Source of the DNA: Candidatus Rokuibacteriota bacterium
GTDB taxonomy: Bacteria; Methylomirabilota; Methylomirabilia; Rokubacteriales; CSP1-6
Direction: 5' to 3'
Length of the DNA: 39,825 nucleotides
NCBI GenBank assembly: GCA_003220685.1
Contig: QHTE01000047.1
Coordinates: 409-40,233 of the forward strand
Shown here: piece by piece, positions 30,331-38,337 of the stretch
Position numbering within the stretch: position 1 is the stretch's first letter
Layout: each line of letters begins with the position of its first letter
Made by a program: the position numbers and the translations under genes
Notes under the pieces: generated by a model
The model's database searches: none
The model's input: the letters and a program-made list of their open reading frames with translations, nothing else
What the model was told of the DNA's origin: nothing

Positions 30331-30336
30331 AGGAGG
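30331..30336 (+). promoter_or_regulatory. Ribosome binding site of the 27-residue protein
   Basis: AGGAGGGGAT directly before ATG 30341 is a textbook Shine-Dalgarno site. It is the main reason to accept such a short gene. Confidence 0.75.
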
Positions 30337-30340
30337 GGAT

Positions 30341-30424
30341 ATGGCCGGGTTTCGCTGCGCGAAGTGCGGGAAAGTCGCGATAGCGCAGAAGATCTGCTGC
30401 GGCCGCCCGATGAAGCGCGCCTGA
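30341..30424 (+). CDS. 27-residue desulforedoxin-like metal-binding microprotein
   Basis: The complete frame encodes MAGFRCAKCGKVAIA followed by QKICCGRPMKRA. The pattern C-x2-C-x9-C-C-G-x-P-M matches the metal-site signature of desulforedoxin and of the N-terminal domain of desulfoferrodoxin (CxxCG, later CCGxxM), where four Cys bind iron or zinc, with the intervening loop shortened. A strong AGGAGG site precedes the ATG, and the gene lies 27 bases behind the thiolase on the same strand. Its stop is two bases from the end of the convergent hybrid kinase gene. A free-standing protein of this size would probably dimerise or dock on a partner. Function not known; metal identity not determinable. 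Confidence 0.75.
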   Translation: MAGFRCAKCGKVAIAQKICCGRPMKRA

Positions 30425-30426
30425 CC

Positions 30427-32724
30427 TCAGGCGGGGACGAGGGCGTCCTGGATCGCTGAGTCGAGCTCGGCCGGCCGCACGGGCTTGAAGAGGCACTTGC
30501 GGATCTTGAGCGTCTTCAGCCGTCCGTGCTCCTCGTCACGCAGCCCCCAGCCCGTGATCAGTAGTATGGCGATGTCCGGATCGACGCGGCGGACGCGCTC
30601 GGCCAGCTCCCAGCCGTTCATTCCCGCCATCCCGAGGTTCGTCAGCACCACGTCGAAGCGCCCCGGCTCGTAGGCGGTGAGCGCGGCCCCGCCGCTCGCG
30701 GCCGCGGTGACGATGTGACCCACGCTCCGGAGAATTTCGGTCAGGGTGCCGAGCACCTTCTGGTCGTCGTCCACCAGGAGCACGCGGGCCGGTCGGCGCG
30801 CCCGCGGCAGCGCGGAGTCGGGCTCGGCGCCGACGGGCTCGCTCGCGACGGGGAAGGTGAGCGTGAAGGTGGCGCCACGTCCGGGCTCGCTCTCGACGCG
30901 GATGTCGCCGCTGTGCCGCCGGACGATCGCGTAGACCATCGACAGGCCCAGCCCCGACCCGCCCTCGCCCTTGGTCGAGAAGAACGGCTCGAAGATGCGC
31001 CGGCGGACGGCCTCGGGCATGCCGATGCCGGTGTCGGCGACCGTCAGCACCACGCTGCGGCCGGGCTCGCCGCGCGTCGACACCGTCAAGGTGCCGCCGT
31101 CGGGCATCGCGTCGAGGGCGTTGAGGAGCAGGTTCGTCATCAGCTCGGTCAGCGCCGCCGGGCGGCCGTTGATGGTCTCGATCGTCCCGAGGTCGAGCCG
31201 GAGATCGAGCGGCCGGTTGTCGCGCGCGATCTTCTCCTCGAGCCGCGGGCGGATCATCGCCACCGCGTCGTGCACGCTCTGGTTCACGTCCACGCCGACC
31301 GGCGGACCGTCCGGACGCAGCCGCGCGAACTGCTGGATCCGGCGGACCGTCTCCGCGCCGTCGACCGCCGCGGCCTCGACGACGTTGAGCGAACGGCTGA
31401 CGAACTGAGGGTCGTGGAGGCTCTGCTTCATGAGCTGGGCGTAGCCGAGGATCGCCTGGAGGAGATTGTTGAAGTCGTGCGCGATGCCGCCGGCGAGCTG
31501 TCCCAGGGCCGTGAGCTTCTCGGACTGGTGCAGCTGCTTCTCGACTTCGCGCTGGGCCGTGATGTCGCGAACGATCGCGATCAGGCCCTCGAGCCGGCCG
31601 TGGCGTCCGTGCAGCGCCGAGAGGGTCACCGCCAGCTCGACCGGCCGCGGCTGGCCGGCGGTCGCGGTGGTCTGGAATTCGCTGCGCGACGGGCCCTCAG
31701 CCAGTCGCCGCCGCGCGTCGGCGTAGTCGCCGCGCGGGAGCATGTCCGTGATCGGGCGCCCGATCGCCTGTGCGGCCCCGTAGCCGAAGATGCGCTCGGC
31801 CGCCGGGTTCCACTTCTCGATGCGATCGTCGGGCGCGACCGAGATGATGGCCTCGCCGGCCGACGAGATGGTCTGCTCGAGCCGCTGCTTGGTGTCGGCG
31901 ATCTCGCCGTAGAGCCGGGAATTGCGGAGGGCGATCGCCAGGTATTCCGAGAGCATCTCGAGGAGCTCGCGCTCGCGCGGGTCGATCGCGCGCTGCGAGG
32001 ATCGGTTGTCGATCACCAGGTGGCCGAGCGGCCCCTGCATGTCGCGGATGACGCACGCCACGACGAACGGATCGTTCTTGTCGACGTCCACCGGAATCTC
32101 GGGGACGATCTCGACGCAGTCGTAGCCGAGCGCCGCGCGCAGCTGCTCGGTCACCGCCGCGGTCACGTTCTGCGGATCGAGGTGGCCGACGATCGTGCGG
32201 GAGATCTCGCGCAGGATCGAGAGCTGGGTGACGCGGAGCGACTGCTCGGTGGCCTCGGCCTCCTCGAGCTCACGGGTCTTGGCGGAGAGCTTGCGCATCT
32301 CCTCCACGAGCCGTGCGACCTGGCCGCGGGCGCCGAGGTCGGCCTGACGGCGCACGAGCGCACGATGGACGACGTCCTCGAGGTCCTGCCGCGAGAAGGG
32401 CTTGATGAGGTACTCGAACGCGCCGTGCGTGAGCGCGTGCCGGACCGTCTCCAGCGACGCGTAGGCCGTGATCATCACGACCTCGATCGACGGGTCGGCG
32501 CGCTTGACGTGCCGGAGCAGCTCGAGGCCGTCCATCTCGGGCATCTTGATGTCCATGATCACGACGTCCGGCTGGAACCGGCGCAGCAGGTCGAGCGCCG
32601 TGCGCCCGTTCTCGGCCGTCTGGATGGCGTAGCTCGGCTTGAGCAGCATCCGGAGCGACTCGCGGGGCCCCAGCTCGTCGTCGACGACGAGAACGCGGCC
32701 CAGCGTGGTGGCGGTCGTGCTCAT
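30427..32724 (-). CDS. Hybrid sensor histidine kinase: REC-GAF-PAS-HisKA-HATPase-REC
   Basis: 765-residue soluble kinase. Order: N-terminal receiver (~10-125, phosphoacceptor D58 in VVIMDIKMPEMDG), coiled coil (~130-165), GAF (~165-275), PAS (~285-400), dimerisation domain with H416 in GGIAHDFNNLLQ, ATPase with N box (NLLLNALDAMPDGG), G1 (ADTGIGM) and G2 (GGSGLGLSM), then a C-terminal receiver (~640-760). In this last receiver the acceptor position is Asn696 (VVLTNLGMAGMNG), so it should not be phosphorylated normally. It is the last gene of the array; ATG at 32724 overlaps the pseudokinase stop (ATGA). No DNA-binding output is present, so it must signal to a partner outside this window. Confidence 0.9.
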   Translation of the reverse strand: MSTTATTLGRVLVVDDELGPRESLRMLLKPSYAIQTAENGRTALDLLRRFQPDVVIMDIKMPEMDGLELLRHVKRADPSIEVVMITAYASLETVRHALTHGAFEYLIKPFSRQDLEDVVHRALVRRQADLGARGQVARLVEEMRKLSAKTRELEEAEATEQSLRVTQLSILREISRTIVGHLDPQNVTAAVTEQLRAALGYDCVEIVPEIPVDVDKNDPFVVACVIRDMQGPLGHLVIDNRSSQRAIDPRERELLEMLSEYLAIALRNSRLYGEIADTKQRLEQTISSAGEAIISVAPDDRIEKWNPAAERIFGYGAAQAIGRPITDMLPRGDYADARRRLAEGPSRSEFQTTATAGQPRPVELAVTLSALHGRHGRLEGLIAIVRDITAQREVEKQLHQSEKLTALGQLAGGIAHDFNNLLQAILGYAQLMKQSLHDPQFVSRSLNVVEAAAVDGAETVRRIQQFARLRPDGPPVGVDVNQSVHDAVAMIRPRLEEKIARDNRPLDLRLDLGTIETINGRPAALTELMTNLLLNALDAMPDGGTLTVSTRGEPGRSVVLTVADTGIGMPEAVRRRIFEPFFSTKGEGGSGLGLSMVYAIVRRHSGDIRVESEPGRGATFTLTFPVASEPVGAEPDSALPRARRPARVLLVDDDQKVLGTLTEILRSVGHIVTAAASGGAALTAYEPGRFDVVLTNLGMAGMNGWELAERVRRVDPDIAILLITGWGLRDEEHGRLKTLKIRKCLFKPVRPAELDSAIQDALVPA

Positions 32725-34676
32725 AAGCTCGCGAGCGGGAGCGTGACCAGGAAGTGGAGCTCGTGGCGGCCCTGCCGCACCGCTAGCTGTCCGCCCACGG
32801 CTTCCACAAGGCGCTGGCTCACGGCCGGCCCCACGTCGATGAGGCTTTCCTGGACCATCTGCACGGGGTCGAAGACGCGATGGAGCTTCTCGGCCGGCAC
32901 CACCGCTGTGCGCGAGCCGACCAGGATGCGCACGCCTTCGCCGCCCTCGCGCTCCGCGTGCCGCGCGACCGACACCGACACGCGCGCCTGATCCGGCGGC
33001 GAGTTGTGCGCCAGATACCAGATGAGATACGAGAGGGCCTTTCGAAGCTGAGCCGGATCGATCTTCACAACCTGTGGTGTCGTCTCGCGCGTCACGTCGA
33101 GCTGCAGTGGCCGGGCCGGCACCTCGTCGACGAGCTCGATGGCGGTCACCACGTCGTCGACGACCGTGTGCACATCCACGGTGGTGAAGTTTAACTCACC
33201 TTCCGTCACGAGCCCCGCAAGTTTCTCGAACACCTCGACCAGTCGGCGAACGTCGCGGCGGACGACGGACGAGAAATGCCGCCGGAAATCGGGGTCGTCG
33301 TACCGCTCACCGATGAGCTCGATGAACGTGTTGATGGAGACCAGCGGATTCTTGATCTCGTCGGCGATCCGCGCGACCACGCGCGTGAGGAGCTGGGTCT
33401 GCTCCACCTGCCGCTTCTGCGTCAGGAGCTCCTTCTGCGCGGTCAGGTCCTCGAAGACGAGCACCGCGCCGAGCGGCGCGCCGTCCTCGCCGCGCACGGG
33501 ATAGGTGGAGACCTCGAGCCAGAGCCCGCGCAGCGCGAGCTGGATCTCGTGCCGGCCCGCGGCGCGCCCCGTCTTCAGCGTGTCGAAGAGCATGTCCCCC
33601 AGCGGCGACGGCAGCGCGCGCAGGTCCTGCTTGAGGACCTCACCGGACGAGAGCTGCAGGATCTCCTCGGCCCGCCGGTTGATCGTGCCGATGCGCTGGT
33701 CGCGGCCGATGGTAATGACGCCGCTCGACATGTGGGCCAGGATGCGCTCGCTGAACTGCTGCTCGCGCTCGAGCTGGTTGTGGAGCGCGATGTCGCGGAT
33801 GGCCGTGGCCAGGTGCGAGGCGAGGTCGAACAGCGTCTCGGTCTCGCCGCGCCGATACATCGAGCCGACGACCGGCTGCCCGACGGTGAGGATCGCGACG
33901 AGCTCGCCGTGAGCGAGGAGGGGCACGGCCAGCACGCTCTGGAGCAGCTTGAGCTCGCGAACGATCTCCGGGTCGGTGAGGTCGTTGAGCCGGGCCGGCC
34001 GCCCCTGGGCGGCAAGCCAGCGGACCAGGCCTTGCTCGGCGTGCAGGCGCACCGACTCGACGATCGGCCGCGCCAGCCCGCGATGGGTCGCGACACGGTA
34101 TTCCTGAGCGTCCGCGTCGGGCAGGAGCAGCGCCATGCGCGTGGGCCGCACGAGCTCGCCGATCGCGTCGAGGAACATCTCGAGCGCGCGCGGCAGATCG
34201 AATCCGGCGGCGAACCCGCGCGTGAACTCCTTGAGGACGCGGGCGAACGCGGCGCCCTCCCACGGCTCGTCGGGGTCGGCTGTCGTGCCCGGCGCCTCGG
34301 GCGCGAGGCTCGAGCGCAGGGCCGTGATCTCACGCGTCAGGCGGAGCTTGTCGATCACCCGCCGCAGCATGCCGTCCAGCTCGCGCTGCGTGAACGTCAC
34401 CGGCAGCGTGAAGTCGGCGGCCTCGGGGTCCCCGGCCGTCACCCCGATGGCGACGGTGAGGGCCGTCGGCGCGATCGCCCGCACCCGGGCGACGAACGAC
34501 TCGACGTCGCGGGGGATCCCGACGCCCCCGCGGACGACTACGTCGATCTCGATGAGCCGCAGGGTCTTCAGGGCCTCGGCGTCGTTGGGCGCGGTGAAGA
34601 CGGAATGGTCGCCGAGCGCGACCATCAGGCGCGCCCGCAGCGCGTCGTCGGACGTGACGACCAGGATCGTGTTCAT
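32721..34676 (-). CDS. Pseudokinase: degenerate receiver, GAF, PAS and inactive histidine-kinase core
   Basis: 651 residues. Residues 1-120 keep a receiver-like outline (ILVVTSDDALRARLMVAL), but the acceptor position is Arg49 (IDVVVRGGVG). GAF (~150-300) and PAS (~310-420, SSGVITIGRDQRIGTINRRA) follow. The dimerisation helix reads RIADEIKNPLVSIN, with Asp439 where His is phosphorylated. The ATPase part lacks a usable N box (ALSYLIWYLAHNSPPD), G1 has become VGSRTAVVP and no GxGxG G2 is visible. The domain outline is otherwise well kept and the frame is undisturbed over 1.9 kb, so selection appears to act on a non-catalytic role such as a scaffold or heterodimer partner. Coupled by ATGA overlaps on both sides. 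Confidence 0.88.
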   Translation of the reverse strand: MNTILVVTSDDALRARLMVALGDHSVFTAPNDAEALKTLRLIEIDVVVRGGVGIPRDVESFVARVRAIAPTALTVAIGVTAGDPEAADFTLPVTFTQRELDGMLRRVIDKLRLTREITALRSSLAPEAPGTTADPDEPWEGAAFARVLKEFTRGFAAGFDLPRALEMFLDAIGELVRPTRMALLLPDADAQEYRVATHRGLARPIVESVRLHAEQGLVRWLAAQGRPARLNDLTDPEIVRELKLLQSVLAVPLLAHGELVAILTVGQPVVGSMYRRGETETLFDLASHLATAIRDIALHNQLEREQQFSERILAHMSSGVITIGRDQRIGTINRRAEEILQLSSGEVLKQDLRALPSPLGDMLFDTLKTGRAAGRHEIQLALRGLWLEVSTYPVRGEDGAPLGAVLVFEDLTAQKELLTQKRQVEQTQLLTRVVARIADEIKNPLVSINTFIELIGERYDDPDFRRHFSSVVRRDVRRLVEVFEKLAGLVTEGELNFTTVDVHTVVDDVVTAIELVDEVPARPLQLDVTRETTPQVVKIDPAQLRKALSYLIWYLAHNSPPDQARVSVSVARHAEREGGEGVRILVGSRTAVVPAEKLHRVFDPVQMVQESLIDVGPAVSQRLVEAVGGQLAVRQGRHELHFLVTLPLASL

Positions 34677-37114
34677 GCCGACACCGGAGCGGTCGCCGTG
34701 ACGGCGACGGGGAAGTCGACGGTGAAGACGGCGCCGCCCGCGTCGCGATTGGTCGCTTTGATGCGGGCGCCGTGCGTCTGGGCGATGGAGGCGCAGATGG
34801 CGAGCCCGAGCCCGGAGCCGCGCTCCTTGGTGGAGAAGAACGGTTCGAAGACCCGCTCCAGGAGCGCGGGTGGGACGCCGGGGCCAGTGTCCACGACGGC
34901 GACGATAGCACGGTCCGCCGTCGTCGCGACCTCAACTCGCACCATTCCCCCGGGCGCCGTGACCTCGTGGGCATTCATCAAGAGGTTGAGGAAGAGCTGC
35001 TCGAGCTCGGAGTGGTCGCCGAGGATGGTGCAGGGCGACGGACCCATGGCCGCCGACAGGACCACGCTCTTCTCGGCGAAGACCTGACGCATCGCCTCGA
35101 TCGCATCACCGATCGGCGCTCTCAGGTCGATCGGATGACGCGGCCGCTCCCCCGGCCGCGAGAGCGCCCGGAGCCGGTCGAGCAGCCGCTCCATCTTCGC
35201 GATCTCGTGACCCACGACGCGGCCGAACTCGGCCACGAAGCGGTCGTCGCCTCGCCGCCGCGGCAGGAGCTGGGCAAACGTCTTGACCGCCACCAACGGG
35301 TTCTTGATCTCGTGAGCGATCCCGGACGCCAGCATCTCGAAATAGGTAAGCCGCTCGGCGCGCTGCCGCTCCACCTCGAGCGCCTTCAGCGGCGTGAGAT
35401 CGCTGAAGACGGCGACGGCTCCCAGGACGGCGCCCGTCTGATCGTGCAGCGGTGACGTGGTACAGATGATCGGCCGTGTCGTCGCGCCGTCGGATATCTG
35501 GACTTCCGGCTGCGTTCTGGCACCGCCGCCGGCGATGGTCTCGGCCAGCATCGAGCCCACGCTCGCCGGCAGCGCGCTCAGCGGCTGGAGCCGGACCTGC
35601 TCGCCCGAGAGCCCCGTGAGCTGCTCCGCGGCCCGGTTGAACAGGCTGACCTGCCCGGTCGCGTCGACGGCAACCACCCCGCTCTCGATTGTGGAGACGA
35701 TGTTGTTGAGGTGCTCATTAGCCAGGAGCACCTGGGCATAGAGCTGAGCGTTCTTCACCGCGACGCCGGCCTGATTGGCGAGCGTCATCAGGAGATCGAG
35801 ATCCTGGGGGTAGAACGGATCGCCGGAGAGCTTGGGTCCCACCACGATGGCGCCGATGACGGTGGCTTCGGAGACGAGGGGGAGGACGAGGGCCCAGTTC
35901 AGCTGCGTGAGCGCGTTGTGGAGTCGTTCGCGGCCCCCGCTCAACCGATCACGCCCGATTTCATCGGTGAGGAGGAGATCCCTCGTACTTGTCAGCGCGG
36001 TAACGATCTCATTGGGCGCCTCGTCAGGCGTATCGAACGAGCTCTGAGTGTCGCGCTTTTCGGTAATCGCTCTTCGGAATCCTGGGCCTGATCTGACAGT
36101 GCCTGTACAGAGGTAGACTGACGCTCCCGCTGCGTTCGTCGAGGCGCCTACAGTATGGTTGAGGATCGGCAAAAGGACTGTGAGGTCGAGAACACCGGTG
36201 AGCGTCTCACTTGTCGTTCGGAGAGTCCGTTGGTAATTCACGTGCGTGCGGTATACGTAACGATCGAGCAGTCGCCCTGTGACATCGCGGGTCAGCGGGA
36301 TCAGCACGCCAACAGCGACGACCGCCAATATGAGAGCAACAAGCTCGTCGGGGGCGAGGTGATCCGAAAGTCTCGGCAAGACGGCCACGGGGATCAGGGA
36401 GAGCAGGAGTGCCAGGGTGAATGTTAGGCTACGGTGGATCACGAGACGGACGTCCATGAGGCGATGGCGAATAATGGCATGCGCCACCATGGCGACCAGA
36501 ACGAGGGCAAAATGCGGTCCGATCGAGGCGTAAATCGATCTTCCCGTCAGCAGCGGGAGGATGAGGTTCGTCGTGATGGCGCCTGCACTCGAAATCATCG
36601 CTCCTAGTGCGAGGTAGTGAAGCTGCACCCGCGCTCGTCCACGTGCTCGTCTCCATTTCGCAAGGATGACCACCAGTGCCGTGAGCCAAGCTAGAAGGAA
36701 GTAGGTCGCGAACAGCGGATAGAGAGGGCCAGTCTCGCGGGTGAGCCCCGCAGCTGTCATCCTTGCATCACCTACTATGAGTCGTGTAGTAAGCGATACA
36801 GTGACGAGGACGGATGCCACTCCGAAGTTCAGACAGAGTCCAGCCTTACCAGGCCACTTAGATGGGGTTGGGTAGTAGTAGACGAAAGCAAGGAAGGTCG
36901 CAGGTATCAGACTGGCCGCGGCGAACGTCAGGCGAGATGCAAGATTTAAATGTCCCCCGGACTGCATCGAGGCGATCGCAAAACTCCAGATTGCGATGAA
37001 GAGCGTGTAGACGCTGAATGAACGATTCGTGGCGCTGCTCGGTCGAGCTCGCCACACAAGAAATGCGAGCCCCAGAAGCGAACAGGAGATGAGATAGATC
37101 GAGACTTGGATCAT
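34673..37114 (-). CDS. Seven-transmembrane sensor histidine kinase: 7TM-GAF-PAS-HisKA-HATPase
   Basis: 813 residues from ATG 37114, which overlaps the upstream stop (ATGA); an alternative start at 37141 adds nine residues. About seven to nine hydrophobic helices fill residues 1-270 with the conserved cytoplasmic turn HAIIRHRLMDVR. GAF (~310-450), PAS (~465-575, SGVVAVDATGQVSLFNRAAE), the phosphoacceptor H601 in GIAHEIKNPL, the N box (FLNLLMNAHEV), G1 (VDTGPGV) and G2 (RGSGLGLAI) are all intact, so the kinase should be active. The 5' half has distinctly lower G+C than the 3' half (switch near 35950, within the GAF coding part). Ligand and partner regulator unknown. Confidence 0.88.
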   Translation of the reverse strand: MIQVSIYLISCSLLGLAFLVWRARPSSATNRSFSVYTLFIAIWSFAIASMQSGGHLNLASRLTFAAASLIPATFLAFVYYYPTPSKWPGKAGLCLNFGVASVLVTVSLTTRLIVGDARMTAAGLTRETGPLYPLFATYFLLAWLTALVVILAKWRRARGRARVQLHYLALGAMISSAGAITTNLILPLLTGRSIYASIGPHFALVLVAMVAHAIIRHRLMDVRLVIHRSLTFTLALLLSLIPVAVLPRLSDHLAPDELVALILAVVAVGVLIPLTRDVTGRLLDRYVYRTHVNYQRTLRTTSETLTGVLDLTVLLPILNHTVGASTNAAGASVYLCTGTVRSGPGFRRAITEKRDTQSSFDTPDEAPNEIVTALTSTRDLLLTDEIGRDRLSGGRERLHNALTQLNWALVLPLVSEATVIGAIVVGPKLSGDPFYPQDLDLLMTLANQAGVAVKNAQLYAQVLLANEHLNNIVSTIESGVVAVDATGQVSLFNRAAEQLTGLSGEQVRLQPLSALPASVGSMLAETIAGGGARTQPEVQISDGATTRPIICTTSPLHDQTGAVLGAVAVFSDLTPLKALEVERQRAERLTYFEMLASGIAHEIKNPLVAVKTFAQLLPRRRGDDRFVAEFGRVVGHEIAKMERLLDRLRALSRPGERPRHPIDLRAPIGDAIEAMRQVFAEKSVVLSAAMGPSPCTILGDHSELEQLFLNLLMNAHEVTAPGGMVRVEVATTADRAIVAVVDTGPGVPPALLERVFEPFFSTKERGSGLGLAICASIAQTHGARIKATNRDAGGAVFTVDFPVAVTATAPVSA

Positions 37115-38337
37115 GTCGGCAAAGAATCCGAGACTATACATGGGAACTCAACTTCAGCGATTGTTCCACCGTCGACGAGGGAGCGAGGCACGAGCGTCAA
37201 TCGCGCACGATGAAAATCAGCAATTTCGCGACAGATAGAAAGCCCCAGGCCCGTTCCGGCGGGCTTTGTTGTAAAGAACGGATCGAATATCTTTGCTCGG
37301 ACCGCGGGATCAACACCAGTTCCTTCATCTAGGACACGGACAACGACGGAGCCTGCTCCAATTCTGCTCGGCGTGTGATCGGCCTCGATCGTTACCGTGC
37401 CGCCATCCGGCATCGCCTCAACAGCGTTTCTAAGCAGATTCACAAAAAGCTGAACGATCTGACCGGGGTCACCCTGAACTTTCGGGAGATTATCCGGACA
37501 GTGCAGTTCGATCTTGACATCTTGCTCGTGCGAGGTCGGGGAATGGATCGCGACAATATCGTGAAGCAGCGGCGCTATGGAGACGTCACTGAGCTTTCCA
37601 CCCTCACTCGGAGCCATCAGACGCAGGCGATCGGCCAGTCGGACAATCCTTGAGACTTCCAACGGGAGGAGTCGAACGGCTGTGTCCCTGTATTCGGGAT
37701 CGTCGAAGCGGTCAGGGAGCATCGCAATGAAGTTCGATATAGCGGCGAGAGGGTTGCGGATCTCGTGGGCAATGCCCGCGTAGAAGCGAGCCATGATCGC
37801 AAGGTGTTCGACCCTGCGTTGATTTCTTTCGAGCGCCTTGACGGCTGAGAGGTCGGTGACGACAACCAAAGCTCCGGATATGCGCTGCTCGTCATCATGC
37901 AGAACTGCAGTCGATAGGATCACATGCAGTATGCCGCGAACGGCATGATCGATTGTGACCTCAACTTCTCGTGGATGCCAGCCTCCGCTCGCCGCGAGAA
38001 CCAAGGCCCAGCCGATTTCAGACGGGAGGACATGCATTAGGGCGCCACGATACTCATCACTCAAGCCGAGCAGCTTGGTCGCCGCCGGATTGAAGCTCGT
38101 GATTCTGCCGCCGACATCGACGGCGACTACTGCGGGATCGAGGGATTCGAGAAGTCGCTCAGAGTATTCGAGCATATGGATGCGCTGTCGGTATAGCAGA
38201 GCATTCTCGAGCGCAATAGAGGCCAGATCCGCGAGCGATTCGATGAACACCAGATCGTTTCGAAAGTAAGCATCCCCACTACGGCGAGGGCCAAGAAGCA
38301 CGAACCCGAGTAAGTGGCCGCGCCGGCCCAGGGTCAC
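37111..38337 (-). CDS. Split sensor kinase, 3' part: half GAF-PAS-HisKA-HATPase
   Basis: 408 residues from GTG 38337. It begins in the middle of a GAF domain (HLLGFVLLGPRRSGDAYFRN), then PAS (~60-165), H191 in GIAHEIRNPLAAI, N box (VNLLRNAVEAMPDGG), G1 (DEGTGV) and G2 (AGTGLGLSI), all intact. In-frame codons just before the GTG (DGIL) continue the GAF strand and align with the neighbouring paralog, so this is the downstream part of one ~790-residue kinase that includes 38337-39476, separated by a -1 frame change near 38340-38360. Stop TAG and start GTG share a base, so coupled translation of two halves is possible; otherwise it is a recent frameshift or a sequencing error. Confidence 0.82.
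   Translation of the reverse strand: MTLGRRGHLLGFVLLGPRRSGDAYFRNDLVFIESLADLASIALENALLYRQRIHMLEYSERLLESLDPAVVAVDVGGRITSFNPAATKLLGLSDEYRGALMHVLPSEIGWALVLAASGGWHPREVEVTIDHAVRGILHVILSTAVLHDDEQRISGALVVVTDLSAVKALERNQRRVEHLAIMARFYAGIAHEIRNPLAAISNFIAMLPDRFDDPEYRDTAVRLLPLEVSRIVRLADRLRLMAPSEGGKLSDVSIAPLLHDIVAIHSPTSHEQDVKIELHCPDNLPKVQGDPGQIVQLFVNLLRNAVEAMPDGGTVTIEADHTPSRIGAGSVVVRVLDEGTGVDPAVRAKIFDPFFTTKPAGTGLGLSICREIADFHRARLTLVPRSLVDGGTIAEVEFPCIVSDSLPT

Noticed and set aside
37115..37141. Upstream ATG at 37141 as start of the intact 7TM kinase
   Set aside because: Possible, but ATG 37114 makes the four-base ATGA overlap seen at the other junctions of the array and starts just before the first membrane helix; neither has a clear ribosome site.
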